A stretch of DNA of 64,000 bases, taken from assembly GCA_944384235.1 (NCBI GenBank), contig CALWSP010000014.1, positions 1 to 64,000 of the forward strand, written 5' to 3'. The notes under the pieces are model-generated. The model was not told the origin of the DNA, ran no database searches, and saw only the letters and a program-made list of their open reading frames with translations. This DNA is from an uncultured Clostridia bacterium (GTDB taxonomy: Bacteria; Bacillota; Clostridia; Lachnospirales; CAG-274). The first letter of the stretch is position 1, and each line of letters begins with the position of its first letter. Both the position numbers and the translations under genes were made by a program. Of this stretch, positions 19,035-28,291 are shown one piece after another.

Positions 19035-20855
19035 ATGAAAAAATTTGTTTTTACTATTTTTTGTAGCTTAGTTTTTGCAACTGGTGTTTACGCAAACACA
19101 ATAGTTACTTCTCCTATTGATTCAAGGCCGATTAGCTATGATTATTTAAATAATCTTTCTAATATAGCTGGAGATAATGTTGTTAGTGTTGATAAAAAGA
19201 ATTTGGATTTTTTCTCAACTTATGAGCCAGATAACAGGCTTGGAAACAGTGAAAAAGTTAGGGAGGAAATGTATGAATTAGTTGAAAAAAATAACAATGA
19301 AAATTCAACTGTTATAATAAATACTTCTTCTTATATAACAAATGGTCTTGTAGGTAGTAGGTGTGGGGTAAATTACACTTCATATTATAAGGCGTTAAGG
19401 GATTTAAAAGATTTGGCTACTAATTTTGATAAGCCTTATTATTATGTAAACTTATCTGTTCCAAGGGCTTTACCAGAAACAAGGTTTAATGAAATTTGGC
19501 CAAATGACAACAAGTTAAAAGGCATTGCACATTATTATTTGAAGTATAACAAAGAAAGTGAAAACTATGATTATATAGATTTAAATTATAGCAATGTTAC
19601 CCCTATTCAATATATTATGGAGTTTAGTTATGTAGCAAACAAGGCTAATGAACTTGGTGAAAATAAATTAACTGAATGGGAAAGAGATTTTTATAATTAC
19701 TTTAATAAAAATATTAAAAATACTGCCCCATATAAGCAATATGTAGATTATTATATTAAGCCGTATGAGGCAAGCTACAACATTTTAAACACGTTAATTG
19801 AATATCAAAAAGATGGTATAATTGATGAAATTGTTATAAGCACAGACGATTTACAAATTCCAAATTCTATTAGCTATTTTAATAGTATAGGAGAAAAATG
19901 GATACCTTGTGAAAACAAATCTCCAATTAAGTTTAGTTACGCAAGGACATTTACAGAAAGTGGACCTCGTTCAATTAAAAAAAGTATTAAAGAGGCATAT
20001 TCAGACATTGAGTATGGAAAGGCAAATGTTGGTTCTGGAAAAGTGTTAAACATTATTTATGGAACTGATGAAGTGCCTCAGCTTATATATGCAAGAGATT
20101 TAACTAGAAGACAAAATTTAACGCCTAGAGTGCAATTTGTTTATAACGACGTTAAGCAAAACGTTGCAACGTTTGACGTTAAACAGCCAGGAAACATTGC
20201 AAGAGCTGCATATAATTTTGTAAGGCACAATGTTGGAAACTACACTAAAAAAGATAGTGAGATATATATTTATGATTATAATGTAAAGACAGAAAGTGTT
20301 GTTTCAACTATTAACAAAATGAGGAGAGCTTATCAAAACAACAAGGACATTGCTTTAATTGAGCTTTTTGATTTATTTATGCCAAATGATGTGTTTGAAA
20401 ACATTAAAAACAGCAGGGTAGAGATTGGTTTTGACAAGTTAAATGCTTATTCTGCTTGGAACACAAACGCAAATGCAATAGGGCTTGGAGTAGCACATAA
20501 TCAAGTGTATTCAATTGCAAAAGAAACAACTAAAAGACCTAAAGAAACTTTAAAAGCTCAGTTAAATATGTTAGCTCAGCATTTAATAGAAGATGGCATT
20601 TACACAAAAAGTGGTAAATTAGCATTAAGCAACAGAGGTTATAGGCCTAATGTAGAAGACAGAATTGATTCTAAAACTTTATATAATTTAGTTGACACAA
20701 AAGCTGTTACAAGCATACTTAACAACAGAAAATATGAAATTTTAGACAAGGTATATGAAGTTAGAAAGTTTGAAGTTAGCAAGTTCTGTTTTCCTTGGGG
20801 TAGACCTTTTGATGTTTATTTAGAGTTTGACACAGATTTAAAAATTGTTAAATAA
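19035..20855 (+). CDS. Secreted DUF4127 family protein
   Basis: A 606-residue protein. The longer frame starts at ATG 19023, but that ATG is part of the ribosome site TGGAGGT; ATG 19035 gives a normal signal peptide (MKKFVFTIFCSLVFATGVYA). Right after it comes the family signature SPIDSRPISYDY (P-x-D-S-R-P), and the C terminus ends with FPWGRPFDVYLEF, as usual for DUF4127. Families of this kind in Firmicutes are exported and of unknown function; a hydrolase-like alpha/beta fold has been suggested only by similarity. It is a single-gene unit closed by a terminator. Confidence 0.8.
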   Translation: MKKFVFTIFCSLVFATGVYANTIVTSPIDSRPISYDYLNNLSNIAGDNVVSVDKKNLDFFSTYEPDNRLGNSEKVREEMYELVEKNNNENSTVIINTSSYITNGLVGSRCGVNYTSYYKALRDLKDLATNFDKPYYYVNLSVPRALPETRFNEIWPNDNKLKGIAHYYLKYNKESENYDYIDLNYSNVTPIQYIMEFSYVANKANELGENKLTEWERDFYNYFNKNIKNTAPYKQYVDYYIKPYEASYNILNTLIEYQKDGIIDEIVISTDDLQIPNSISYFNSIGEKWIPCENKSPIKFSYARTFTESGPRSIKKSIKEAYSDIEYGKANVGSGKVLNIIYGTDEVPQLIYARDLTRRQNLTPRVQFVYNDVKQNVATFDVKQPGNIARAAYNFVRHNVGNYTKKDSEIYIYDYNVKTESVVSTINKMRRAYQNNKDIALIELFDLFMPNDVFENIKNSRVEIGFDKLNAYSAWNTNANAIGLGVAHNQVYSIAKETTKRPKETLKAQLNMLAQHLIEDGIYTKSGKLALSNRGYRPNVEDRIDSKTLYNLVDTKAVTSILNNRKYEILDKVYEVRKFEVSKFCFPWGRPFDVYLEFDTDLKIVK

Positions 20856-20861
20856 AACAAA

Positions 20862-20893
20862 AAATCAGCTTGTAAAAACAAGCTGATTTTTTT
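20862..20893. terminator. Bidirectional terminator between the DUF4127 gene and the ABC operon
   Basis: Perfect 12-bp stem AAATCAGCTTGT (20862-20873) with ACAAGCTGATTT (20878-20889), loop AAAA, T-run right and A-run left. Confidence 0.92.
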
Positions 20894-22298
20894 ATTTTAT
20901 AGCATCTTCAAGAGATGTTAAAACTCGTCTAATTGTTTGCTTTGAAACAAGCATAGCACCTGAATTTCCTTTGTTTACAACATAGAAAGAATCATCGTAG
21001 TTATAATATTTTGTTTCATCTTTACTACCATCGCTTAATGTGTATGTGATGGTTAATTCTGGGCTATTAGTGAATTTATAGTTATTTAAAATGTTATCAA
21101 AGCTAATTCCAACTAAAAGCTCATAAAGGTCTGTAAAAGTTTCTTTATCTATAAGTTTATTGTTTATATAAGTGTTTCTATAATCTTTTTTTACGCCGTC
21201 TATATCTCTAAAGTCGTTTTCGCTTTCTGCTTTAAAATCAATTGTATAGTTTGAAGTGCCAGAAATTGTGATTTGATTTACTTTAGAACGCTGATAAAGT
21301 GTTATAAACTTTTCTACAAAATCTGGTAAAGAAGCTTCTATAAAGGGTTGAACTGTTCTATAATCCATTGTAAAAACTTCAGGCCTGTTATTTACCATAA
21401 CATATACATAGCCGTTGTCTGTTTCTGGAACGTAGCTACCTACATTAACTGAAATGGAATTTTCTGTATCTGATATAAAAATTTTACATTCTGGTTCGTT
21501 TAAGCCGTATTGAGCCAAGTTTGTAGGGTTTATATCAATTAAGTCTAAAACATTTAAAACTGAAAGATTTTTAAGAACAGCTGCTTGAAGGTTGTATGGA
21601 TAAACTAGCATATTTGCAACAGGTTTTTCCATAATTAAAGTAGCTAAACCGTTTTTGTCTGAATATTCTCTTGCAAATTGATTATCTTTATCGTATTTAA
21701 TTTTAATATCATCTTTATTTTTATATTCAATTGAAAGTTCTTGAATTGAGTTACTATCAATTTTTGGCAAAGATTTATTTATTATATCGTTAAAACCATA
21801 TTCAAGGCAAGCTAATCTAGATTCTTGAACTAAATAAACTTTATTTTCGTTATTTAAAGTTACATAATAATATTTTCCATCAACAGATTTTGAGCCTAAA
21901 TTTAAAGTATTATCTTTTGAGCTTAAAACCGCTAAAGGGTTTGAAAGCCCGTATTTAGATAAGTCACTTGCATTTTCCTCAACAACTTGGTTTGAATAAA
22001 GGCTAGAAAGAACAGATGCGATGTTATTTATTGCCGTAGCATCAAAACTATTATTATATCCATCTAAAGACCAAGAATCTTTATTTTTTGTGAATGTAAA
22101 ATTGCCATTTGCATTTTTAAGGTTAAAAGATTTTATGTCTTTATTGTTTAAAATTTGTTCACCTAAATCGTCCATAGATATTTCAGAAAAGTTGTCATCT
22201 TCTTGATTACTTTTTTTATTTGACAAAAGAAAATAAGCACTTGTTAAGGCTATTAAAGCTATTATAGCAACTCCTAGGAAAGTAAGTTTTCTTTTCAT
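20892..22298 (-). CDS. DUF4340 membrane-anchored protein of a Gld-like ABC system
   Basis: A 468-residue protein with one N-terminal membrane anchor (about 5-25) and a large extracytoplasmic part made of repeated beta-rich units (FTKNKDSWSLDG, LSKYGLSNP and, later, LAQYGLNEP), as in the DUF4340 family. Its start is in the TAATG overlap with the upstream GldG-like gene, so the two are translationally coupled. It is the last gene of the ABC operon. In other genomes DUF4340 proteins follow GldG-type auxiliaries of ABC-2 exporters; a role as outer-side partner of the exporter is inferred. Confidence 0.8.
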   Translation of the reverse strand: MKRKLTFLGVAIIALIALTSAYFLLSNKKSNQEDDNFSEISMDDLGEQILNNKDIKSFNLKNANGNFTFTKNKDSWSLDGYNNSFDATAINNIASVLSSLYSNQVVEENASDLSKYGLSNPLAVLSSKDNTLNLGSKSVDGKYYYVTLNNENKVYLVQESRLACLEYGFNDIINKSLPKIDSNSIQELSIEYKNKDDIKIKYDKDNQFAREYSDKNGLATLIMEKPVANMLVYPYNLQAAVLKNLSVLNVLDLIDINPTNLAQYGLNEPECKIFISDTENSISVNVGSYVPETDNGYVYVMVNNRPEVFTMDYRTVQPFIEASLPDFVEKFITLYQRSKVNQITISGTSNYTIDFKAESENDFRDIDGVKKDYRNTYINNKLIDKETFTDLYELLVGISFDNILNNYKFTNSPELTITYTLSDGSKDETKYYNYDDSFYVVNKGNSGAMLVSKQTIRRVLTSLEDAIK

Positions 22299-23704
22299 TA
22301 TTTATTTCTCCTTTTAATCCAAACTACAAAACCAACAAGAAATATAGCACCTGGAACTAAAAGCCAGCTTAAAATTTTTATATTTGTTGTTGCTGCTTGG
22401 TCTATTACAATGGAAGAGCTTTGCAAGTTTTTAGGCGAAATATAAACAGTATCTGTGTTATCATTAAGCCAGTTTAAAGCATTAACAACAAAAGTTGAAT
22501 TTGTGTTATTTACCATTGAATCTGTATTTGGGTCAATTAAGTAGTAGCTACAACCAGTTACAACAAGTTTTGTTATATGCTCTTTGTCTGTATAAGTGGA
22601 GTCTGTCACTGCAACAGCAAGGTTAAATGGGCCTTCAATATCTCCAGCTTCTTTGTTTGCTGATTGATTTGAGCTCCCTTTTATATAAGCATTCTTTGTT
22701 GTTTTTAAAATAGGTTCAATTACTAACCCTTGTTTTTTAATGTCAGTGTTTTTTATGTTTTGGCAAGCAACAGCAAGAGTTTTGTAGTTTTTAGCAATAA
22801 GAGTGTTGTTAATTTCGTGTTCTTGTAGCTCTGGCAAAACAGCATAAGGATATATCATATATTTTGATTCATCGCCTTCATATACATAGCCATCATCTAA
22901 AGAAACGCCATAAGTTTGAGCTATGCTATGGAGGTTTGGTGTTTTTGTTTTGTCAATTCCTCCAAGAAGCATAAAAGCTCTACCATCTCTATTTAAGTAG
23001 TTTAAAACTCTTTCTTTTTCTGTTGAAGAATAATCCCTTTCAACAGGTGTTATAAAGAGAATAGTGCAATCAGCAGGAACATCATTTTCTATAAGGTTTA
23101 TAGTTTTAGAGTTGTAATTTGCTAATTTAAGCTGTTCATTTAAAGTTGTAAAGTTTGAGCTATCTGGCTCACCGTGGCCTGTTACAAAGTATACAGTTGG
23201 AGAAATTTCCATATTTACATATTGTAGAGCGCTTGTAAGAGTTGATTCAATGTTTAAAATTCCGTTTTCATCGTAATAGTCTTCATAATTTATAACTCTA
23301 AATTTATTGTTCCCTTCAACTATAATGCTATTTACATCAACTGAGATGTTTTCTGACACATATTTTTTGCCAAAGTCAGGGTGGAGATATAAATCTCTAT
23401 TTTCTATTGTGAGGTTAGAGTTAGACTGTTTATAACGGTCTATTATTTGGTTTACTCTGCTTATGATAGGTTCGGAGTTACCTGTTTTAAAGAGAGTATA
23501 AATTTTTATTTCTGAATTTACATCGTTTAAAACTGTTTTTGTTTCTTCAGAAAGAGAAAAAATTTCGTCTTTTGTAAAATCAAATGTTTTATTAAACTGA
23601 CCAACAACAAGGTTTAAAACAATTAAAATAGCTATAAACACTAGAGTTACAACTATTGAATAAGTGCCATATTTAAACCTTTTGTCATTAAATAATTTAT
23701 TCAT
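22298..23704 (-). CDS. GldG-like ABC auxiliary protein
   Basis: A 468-residue protein with an N-terminal transmembrane helix (about 17-37), a large exterior domain with TGHGEPDSSNFTTL and ITPVERDYSSTEKERV, and a C-terminal helix followed by KRRNK. This layout and the gene position match the ABC-type 'uncharacterised transport system' component related to GldG of gliding bacteria. The exterior fold is thought to be glutamine-amidotransferase-like without activity. It ends 1 base into the DUF4340 start and begins 9 bases after the permease gene. Role inferred from operon. Confidence 0.8.
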   Translation of the reverse strand: MNKLFNDKRFKYGTYSIVVTLVFIAILIVLNLVVGQFNKTFDFTKDEIFSLSEETKTVLNDVNSEIKIYTLFKTGNSEPIISRVNQIIDRYKQSNSNLTIENRDLYLHPDFGKKYVSENISVDVNSIIVEGNNKFRVINYEDYYDENGILNIESTLTSALQYVNMEISPTVYFVTGHGEPDSSNFTTLNEQLKLANYNSKTINLIENDVPADCTILFITPVERDYSSTEKERVLNYLNRDGRAFMLLGGIDKTKTPNLHSIAQTYGVSLDDGYVYEGDESKYMIYPYAVLPELQEHEINNTLIAKNYKTLAVACQNIKNTDIKKQGLVIEPILKTTKNAYIKGSSNQSANKEAGDIEGPFNLAVAVTDSTYTDKEHITKLVVTGCSYYLIDPNTDSMVNNTNSTFVVNALNWLNDNTDTVYISPKNLQSSSIVIDQAATTNIKILSWLLVPGAIFLVGFVVWIKRRNK

Positions 23705-23713
23705 ATTTACCTC

Positions 23714-24577
23714 CTAGCTCCATCTTCTTTTTTCTATAACATTTATGCTAAGATATAAAAATGCTAGTGAAAAAGTAATATAATATACTAAATCAGATAC
23801 AGAAATTATACCCATATAAAAGTTTTCAAACCTATTTAAAACAGAAAACCAACCTAAGCTGCTAATTATTACACCGTCAAACAAAGTTGGTTTAAAAAGA
23901 TATATAAGCCCTGTAAATATTAGTGAGAGAAGAACAAAAATACCTGAAACAAATATATTTTTTGTGCTGTTATATATTGTAGCAGATATAAGTAAAACAA
24001 TTGCAAGGATAAAAACAATTGATGAAGTTACACTAATAGGTGCAGATGAGGCGATGTTATCCATCATAAGAAGTAAAAAAACTACTGCAAATGTTGAGGC
24101 AGCTGCAACTATTTGATTGTCTGTTAAAATTGATATAAAAAGACCTACACTAATTAAACAAGCTCCCATCATAAAATAGCCTAAAAGGCCTACTAATGTT
24201 AAGCCCCAATCCATTTGCGTAAACCTTGAAAGGGTTAAAGGAAAAATTAAAGTTATTAAAATTCCAACTACATAAAGTGTGAGAGCAGACAAAAACTTTC
24301 CGCCAACTATGTCTTGTATGCTTACAGGGGCAGAAAAAAGAAGTTGGTCTGTTTTTTGCCTTGTTTCTTCTGCAAACAAACGCATTGTTAAAACTGGCAC
24401 AAGTATTAAAAACATTATCATTGAGCCAGCTAGTGTGTCGTTATAGTTAGAGTTTGCTAAAACTATATTTTGTGAAACAAAAAAGTAGCCTGTAATTAAT
24501 GTAAAAAAACCTAAAAAGCCATATCCTGTTATGGTTGTAAAGTAAGTTCTTAATTCTTTTTTGTATATGGAAAGCAT
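23714..24577 (-). CDS. ABC-2 type permease, GldF-like
   Basis: A 287-residue membrane protein with about six transmembrane helices. It starts MLSIYKKELRTYFTT, typical of ABC-2 permeases whose N terminus is cytoplasmic. RLFAEETRQKTDQLL is the conserved cytoplasmic loop (E-x-x-x-x-T-x-x-L-L) of this family. Its ATG overlaps the stop of the ATPase gene by one base (TAATG). With the upstream ATPase it would form a complete exporter of unknown substrate. Confidence 0.88.
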   Translation of the reverse strand: MLSIYKKELRTYFTTITGYGFLGFFTLITGYFFVSQNIVLANSNYNDTLAGSMIMFLILVPVLTMRLFAEETRQKTDQLLFSAPVSIQDIVGGKFLSALTLYVVGILITLIFPLTLSRFTQMDWGLTLVGLLGYFMMGACLISVGLFISILTDNQIVAAASTFAVVFLLLMMDNIASSAPISVTSSIVFILAIVLLISATIYNSTKNIFVSGIFVLLSLIFTGLIYLFKPTLFDGVIISSLGWFSVLNRFENFYMGIISVSDLVYYITFSLAFLYLSINVIEKRRWS

Positions 24578-25596
24578 TAAGAGTTCGCCTCCTTGTTATT
24601 TTCTTGTTCATTTATTAATGTGTCTGAAAAGACAATTGATAGCTCCTCATCATTTTCTGCATCGTAGCTACCACTTATTATTTTTAGGAAAATATCTTCT
24701 AGGCTACTTGTGACTGGCTTTAGCATTAATATTGATATTGTTGCATCAGCCATTGTGGCAAAAATTATTTCTCTTATATCAGAGTTTTCATCGCCAATTA
24801 CCTTAAGCTCATAAGTTCCGTCTTGATTGTCGTTATTTATTATTACATCTTTTATTAAACTCCACTGTTTTAGTTTTTGAATAGCTAAATATGGGTCGCC
24901 TTTTATTGTGACTAGTTGAGAGGAGTTTCCAGCTAGATTAATAAGCTCTTTTGTGGATTGGCAACTGACAATTTTACCTTTATTTATTATTATGATTTTA
25001 TCACAAATTTCACTTACTTCATTTAAAATGTGAGAGCTTAAAATTACTGTGTGTTTTTTACCTAATTTTTTAATTAACTCTCGCATTTCTATAATTTGTT
25101 TAGGGTCAAGGCCTGATGTTGGTTCATCTAAAATTAAAACATCAGGGTTTCCAACTAGTGCTTGAGCAAGACCAACTCTTTGCCTATAGCCTTTTGAGAG
25201 GTTTTTAATTAATCTATCTTTTACATCTTTAAGCTGGGTTGTGTTTAAAATGTCAGTTATCATAAAATTTCTATCAGATTTTTTAACTTTTTTTAAATCA
25301 CAAACAAAGTGAAGATATTCAGAAACAGTCATATCCCCGTAAACTGGAGGAACATCAGGCAAATAACCAAGGTGTTGCTTAGCTTTTATAGGGTTTTCTA
25401 AAATATCAAAACCATTTATTTTGACACTTCCTTCAGTTGAAGAAATAAAGCCTGTCATCATATTCATTGTTGTTGTTTTGCCTGCACCATTTGGGCCTAA
25501 AAAACCAACTATTTCACCATCATTTACAACAAAGGAAATGTTGTTTACGGCTGTGTGAGGACCAAATTTTTTGGTTAAGTTTTTTACTTCTATCAA
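24577..25596 (-). CDS. ABC transporter ATP-binding protein, GldA-like
   Basis: A 339-residue ATPase with Walker A GPNGAGKTTT, signature LSKGYRQRVGLAQAL, Walker B VLILDEPTSGLD and the His switch SSHIL. The C-terminal 100 or so residues after the nucleotide domain are the accessory extension seen in ABC-2 exporter ATPases. It is the first gene of a four-gene operon (ATPase, permease, GldG-like, DUF4340) with overlapping or near-touching frames. The start is preceded by AGGAGG. Substrate unknown; in Bacteroidetes the related GldAFG set is needed for gliding, which is not expected here. Confidence 0.9.
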   Translation of the reverse strand: MIEVKNLTKKFGPHTAVNNISFVVNDGEIVGFLGPNGAGKTTTMNMMTGFISSTEGSVKINGFDILENPIKAKQHLGYLPDVPPVYGDMTVSEYLHFVCDLKKVKKSDRNFMITDILNTTQLKDVKDRLIKNLSKGYRQRVGLAQALVGNPDVLILDEPTSGLDPKQIIEMRELIKKLGKKHTVILSSHILNEVSEICDKIIIINKGKIVSCQSTKELINLAGNSSQLVTIKGDPYLAIQKLKQWSLIKDVIINNDNQDGTYELKVIGDENSDIREIIFATMADATISILMLKPVTSSLEDIFLKIISGSYDAENDEELSIVFSDTLINEQENNKEANS

Positions 25597-25644
25597 AGGA
25601 AAAGCCTCCTATATTAAATTTAATTATAAGTTGTAATTATATAT

Positions 25645-25673
25645 ATATTACACTATTTTATTTAAATTTTCAA
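25645..25673 (-). promoter_or_regulatory. Candidate promoter of the Gld-like ABC operon
   Basis: On the minus strand TTGAAA (25673-25668), 17 bases, TAATAT (25650-25645), about 50 bases before the ATPase start. Confidence 0.5.
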
Positions 25674-25734
25674 TTGATATTAGACAAAAGTATATTAAAG
25701 TTTTATTAAAAACAAATAAAATTTAGTAAAATAT

Positions 25735-25764
25735 ACAAAAAAAGGGACATTTAGAAAATGTCCC
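25735..25764 (-). terminator. Terminator of argG (minus strand)
   Basis: Stem GGGACATTT (25744-25752) with AAATGTCCC (25756-25764) next to an A-run on the left, which is a T-run for argG transcripts. Confidence 0.85.
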
Positions 25765-25776
25765 ATAAATAAAAAA

Positions 25777-26988
25777 TTATTTTTTATTGTTTTGAAGCAT
25801 AGTTGCTCTAACTTTTAATGGCAAGCCCATAAGAGTTATAAAGCCTTCTGCATCTTTATGAGAGTACTGTTCACCAGTTGTAAAACTAGCTAATTCATCA
25901 CTATATAAGCTATATGGAGATGTTACACCTGCACTAATAATGTTACCTTTATAAAGTTTTAACTTAACATTTCCAGTAACTGTTTCTTGTGTTACATCAA
26001 CAAAAGCAGCAAGAGCTTCTCTTAAAGGTGTGAACCACTCGCCTCTATAAATTAAATCTGCGTATTTAATTCTTATATTTTCTTTATATTCTGTTGTTGC
26101 TCTATCAAGGCAGAGATATTCTAAATCTCTATGAGCTGCGTATAAAATTGAACCACCTGGGGTTTCATAAACACCTCTTGATTTCATACCTACAACTCTA
26201 TTTTCAACAAGGTCAGTTATGCCAATTCCGTTTTCTCCGCCTACTTTGTTAAGATATTCCATTAATTCAAGAGGGGATACTTTTTTGCCATTAAGTGTTG
26301 TAGGAACACCTTTTTCAAAACCAAGCTCAATGTATGTAGCCTTATCTGGAGCTTGTTCTGGGGAAACGCCAAGCTTTAAAAGGTTTTCAAACTTTGGCTC
26401 GTTTGCAGGGTCTTCAAGGTCTAAGCCCTCGTGGCTTATGTGCCAAAGGTTTGAATCTCTTGAGTAGGAATCCTCTTTTTTCATAGGAACTTCAATTCCT
26501 CTATCTAAAAGGTATTGAATTTCATCTTCTCTTGACTGTAATGTCCACTTATCATCTCTCCAAGCAGCAATGATTTTAAGTTGAGGAGCAAGTGCTTTTA
26601 TGCTAAGCTCAAATCTTATTTGGTCATTACCTTTACCAGTTGCACCGTGACAAATTGCATCAGCACCTTCTTTTAAAGCAATGTCTACAAGTTTTTTAGC
26701 AATAAGAGGTCTAGCAATTGAAGTTCCTAAAAGGTATTTATCTTCATAAACACAGCCAGCTTTTACCATTGGGTAAATGTAGTCTGTAATTAATTCTTCT
26801 CTAACATCTTCTACATAAATTTTAGAAGCACCTTGGTTTATAGCTCTTTCTTCAAGGCCAGCTGTTTCACCATTTGTTAAACCAACATTTATACAAGCGG
26901 CTATAACTTCAGCGTTATAATTTTCTTTTAACCAAGGAATGATTACAGATGTATCTAAACCTCCTGAATATGCAAGTACAATTTTCAT
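25777..26988 (-). CDS. argG: Argininosuccinate synthase
   Basis: A 403-residue enzyme joining citrulline and aspartate at the cost of ATP. The ATP-binding motif YSGGLDTSV starts seven residues in. A longer frame begins at 27039, but AGGAGG lies directly upstream of ATG 26988, which also gives the family's usual N terminus ([12 protein letters not shown]). Other conserved pieces are [10 protein letters not shown] and DREDE-like SREDEIQYL. It is divergent from argC across a shared control region with TGCATA repeats. Its pathway partner argH lies apart at 47218. Confidence 0.96.
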   Translation of the reverse strand: MKIVLAYSGGLDTSVIIPWLKENYNAEVIAACINVGLTNGETAGLEERAINQGASKIYVEDVREELITDYIYPMVKAGCVYEDKYLLGTSIARPLIAKKLVDIALKEGADAICHGATGKGNDQIRFELSIKALAPQLKIIAAWRDDKWTLQSREDEIQYLLDRGIEVPMKKEDSYSRDSNLWHISHEGLDLEDPANEPKFENLLKLGVSPEQAPDKATYIELGFEKGVPTTLNGKKVSPLELMEYLNKVGGENGIGITDLVENRVVGMKSRGVYETPGGSILYAAHRDLEYLCLDRATTEYKENIRIKYADLIYRGEWFTPLREALAAFVDVTQETVTGNVKLKLYKGNIISAGVTSPYSLYSDELASFTTGEQYSHKDAEGFITLMGLPLKVRATMLQNNKK

Positions 26989-27029
26989 AAAATTTCCTCC
27001 TAATGTGTATAAATTTATAAATATGTTAT

Positions 27030-27058
27030 ATTGTACCACTATTTTTATAAATATGCAA
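27030..27058 (-). promoter_or_regulatory. Promoter of argG, with overlapping TGCATA motif
   Basis: On the minus strand TTGCAT (27058-27053), 17 bases, TACAAT (27035-27030). The -35 element continues as TGCATATTTATAAA, a partial match to the ArgR operator pattern TGNATN4ATNNA. Confidence 0.65.
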
Positions 27059-27117
27059 GAGTTTTTTGTAAATAAATTAAAAATACTGCATAAATTTTAT
27101 AATTTTAAAAATAATGC

Positions 27118-27146
27118 TTGCATAATATACAAAATAGGTGTATAAT
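27118..27146 (+). promoter_or_regulatory. Promoter of argCJBD, with overlapping TGCATA motif
   Basis: TTGCAT (27118-27123), exactly 17 bases, TATAAT (27141-27146). The -35 again carries TGCATA. A third copy on the opposite strand (TGCATAAAAATTTA) sits just before the argC ribosome site. Confidence 0.7.
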
Positions 27147-27238
27147 CATAAGAAAAATAATTGAAAATTTATTTAAAAATAGATTAAGAAATGATTAAAA
27201 TATCTATTTTTATAAATTTTTATGCAGGAGGGGAAAAT

Positions 27239-28276
27239 ATGGTTAATGTTGGTATAGTGGGAGTAACTGGTTATGCTGGACAAGAGCTTATGAGAATATT
27301 AAGTTCACACAAAATGGTTAATATTGTAAAAATAACATCTAAAAGTTACAAGGGAGAGAGTTTTAAAAATTTATATGGAAATTACTCTCATTTAAATTAT
27401 GTATGTGATGAAGAAGATATGGAGGAGCTTTCTAAATTATGTGATGTTATTTTTTTAGCACTTCCCCACGGCTTGGCTAGCAAGAAAATAAATAAAGATA
27501 TTTTAGAAAAGACAAAAATTATTGACCTTGGGGCAGATTTTAGGCTTAAAAATGTAGATGTTTATGAAAAATGGTATACAGAACATTATTCAAAAGATAT
27601 TTTAAAAGAAGCTGTATATGGGCTTTGTGAAATAAACAGGGAAGATATTAAAGGAAAGAGACTTATAGCAAACCCAGGGTGTTACACAACTTGTTCAATA
27701 CTTTCTCTTTATCCCCTTGTAAAAGAAGGGGTTGTTGATTTAAATTCTATTATTATAGATGCAAAATCTGGAGTGACTGGTGCAGGTAGAGGAGTTGGCC
27801 TTAGCAACAATTATTGCGAAGTGAACGAATCTCTAAAAGCATATAAAATAGCAAAGCATAGACACACACCAGAAATTGAGCAAGAGCTTAGTTTAGCCTG
27901 TGGAAAGGACATTGTTATAAACTTTACGCCACATTTAGTACCAATGGATAGAGGTATTTTAGCCACTTGTTATGCAAATTTAAATGGCAATTATGATTAT
28001 GGGCAAATAAAAAGTATTTATGAAAAGTATTATGGAAATGAGTATTTTATAAGGCTTATGGAAAAGGGAGAGTTCCCTGAAACAAAATGGGTTAAAGGTT
28101 CAAATTTTGTGGACATTGGTTTTGAAATAGACAAAAGAACAAACAGAATTATTGTTATTGGAGCTATTGACAACTTATTTAAAGGTGCAGCAGGGCAGGC
28201 TGTTCAAAATATGAATTTAATTTTTGGGTTTGATGAAAAAATGGGGCTAGATTATATACCTATTTTTCCAGCATAA
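27239..28276 (+). CDS. argC: N-acetyl-gamma-glutamyl-phosphate reductase
   Basis: A 345-residue NADPH-dependent reductase, third step from glutamate to ornithine. The active-site cysteine is in NPGCYTT, and the Rossmann start is VGIVGVTGYAGQE. A frame opening at 27191 is longer, but AGGAGGGG just before ATG 27239 fixes the start. It is first of argC-argJ-argB-argD, all spaced 9-16 bases apart. Confidence 0.96.
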   Translation: MVNVGIVGVTGYAGQELMRILSSHKMVNIVKITSKSYKGESFKNLYGNYSHLNYVCDEEDMEELSKLCDVIFLALPHGLASKKINKDILEKTKIIDLGADFRLKNVDVYEKWYTEHYSKDILKEAVYGLCEINREDIKGKRLIANPGCYTTCSILSLYPLVKEGVVDLNSIIIDAKSGVTGAGRGVGLSNNYCEVNESLKAYKIAKHRHTPEIEQELSLACGKDIVINFTPHLVPMDRGILATCYANLNGNYDYGQIKSIYEKYYGNEYFIRLMEKGEFPETKWVKGSNFVDIGFEIDKRTNRIIVIGAIDNLFKGAAGQAVQNMNLIFGFDEKMGLDYIPIFPA

Positions 28277-28291
28277 AGGAGGCAAAGAAAA

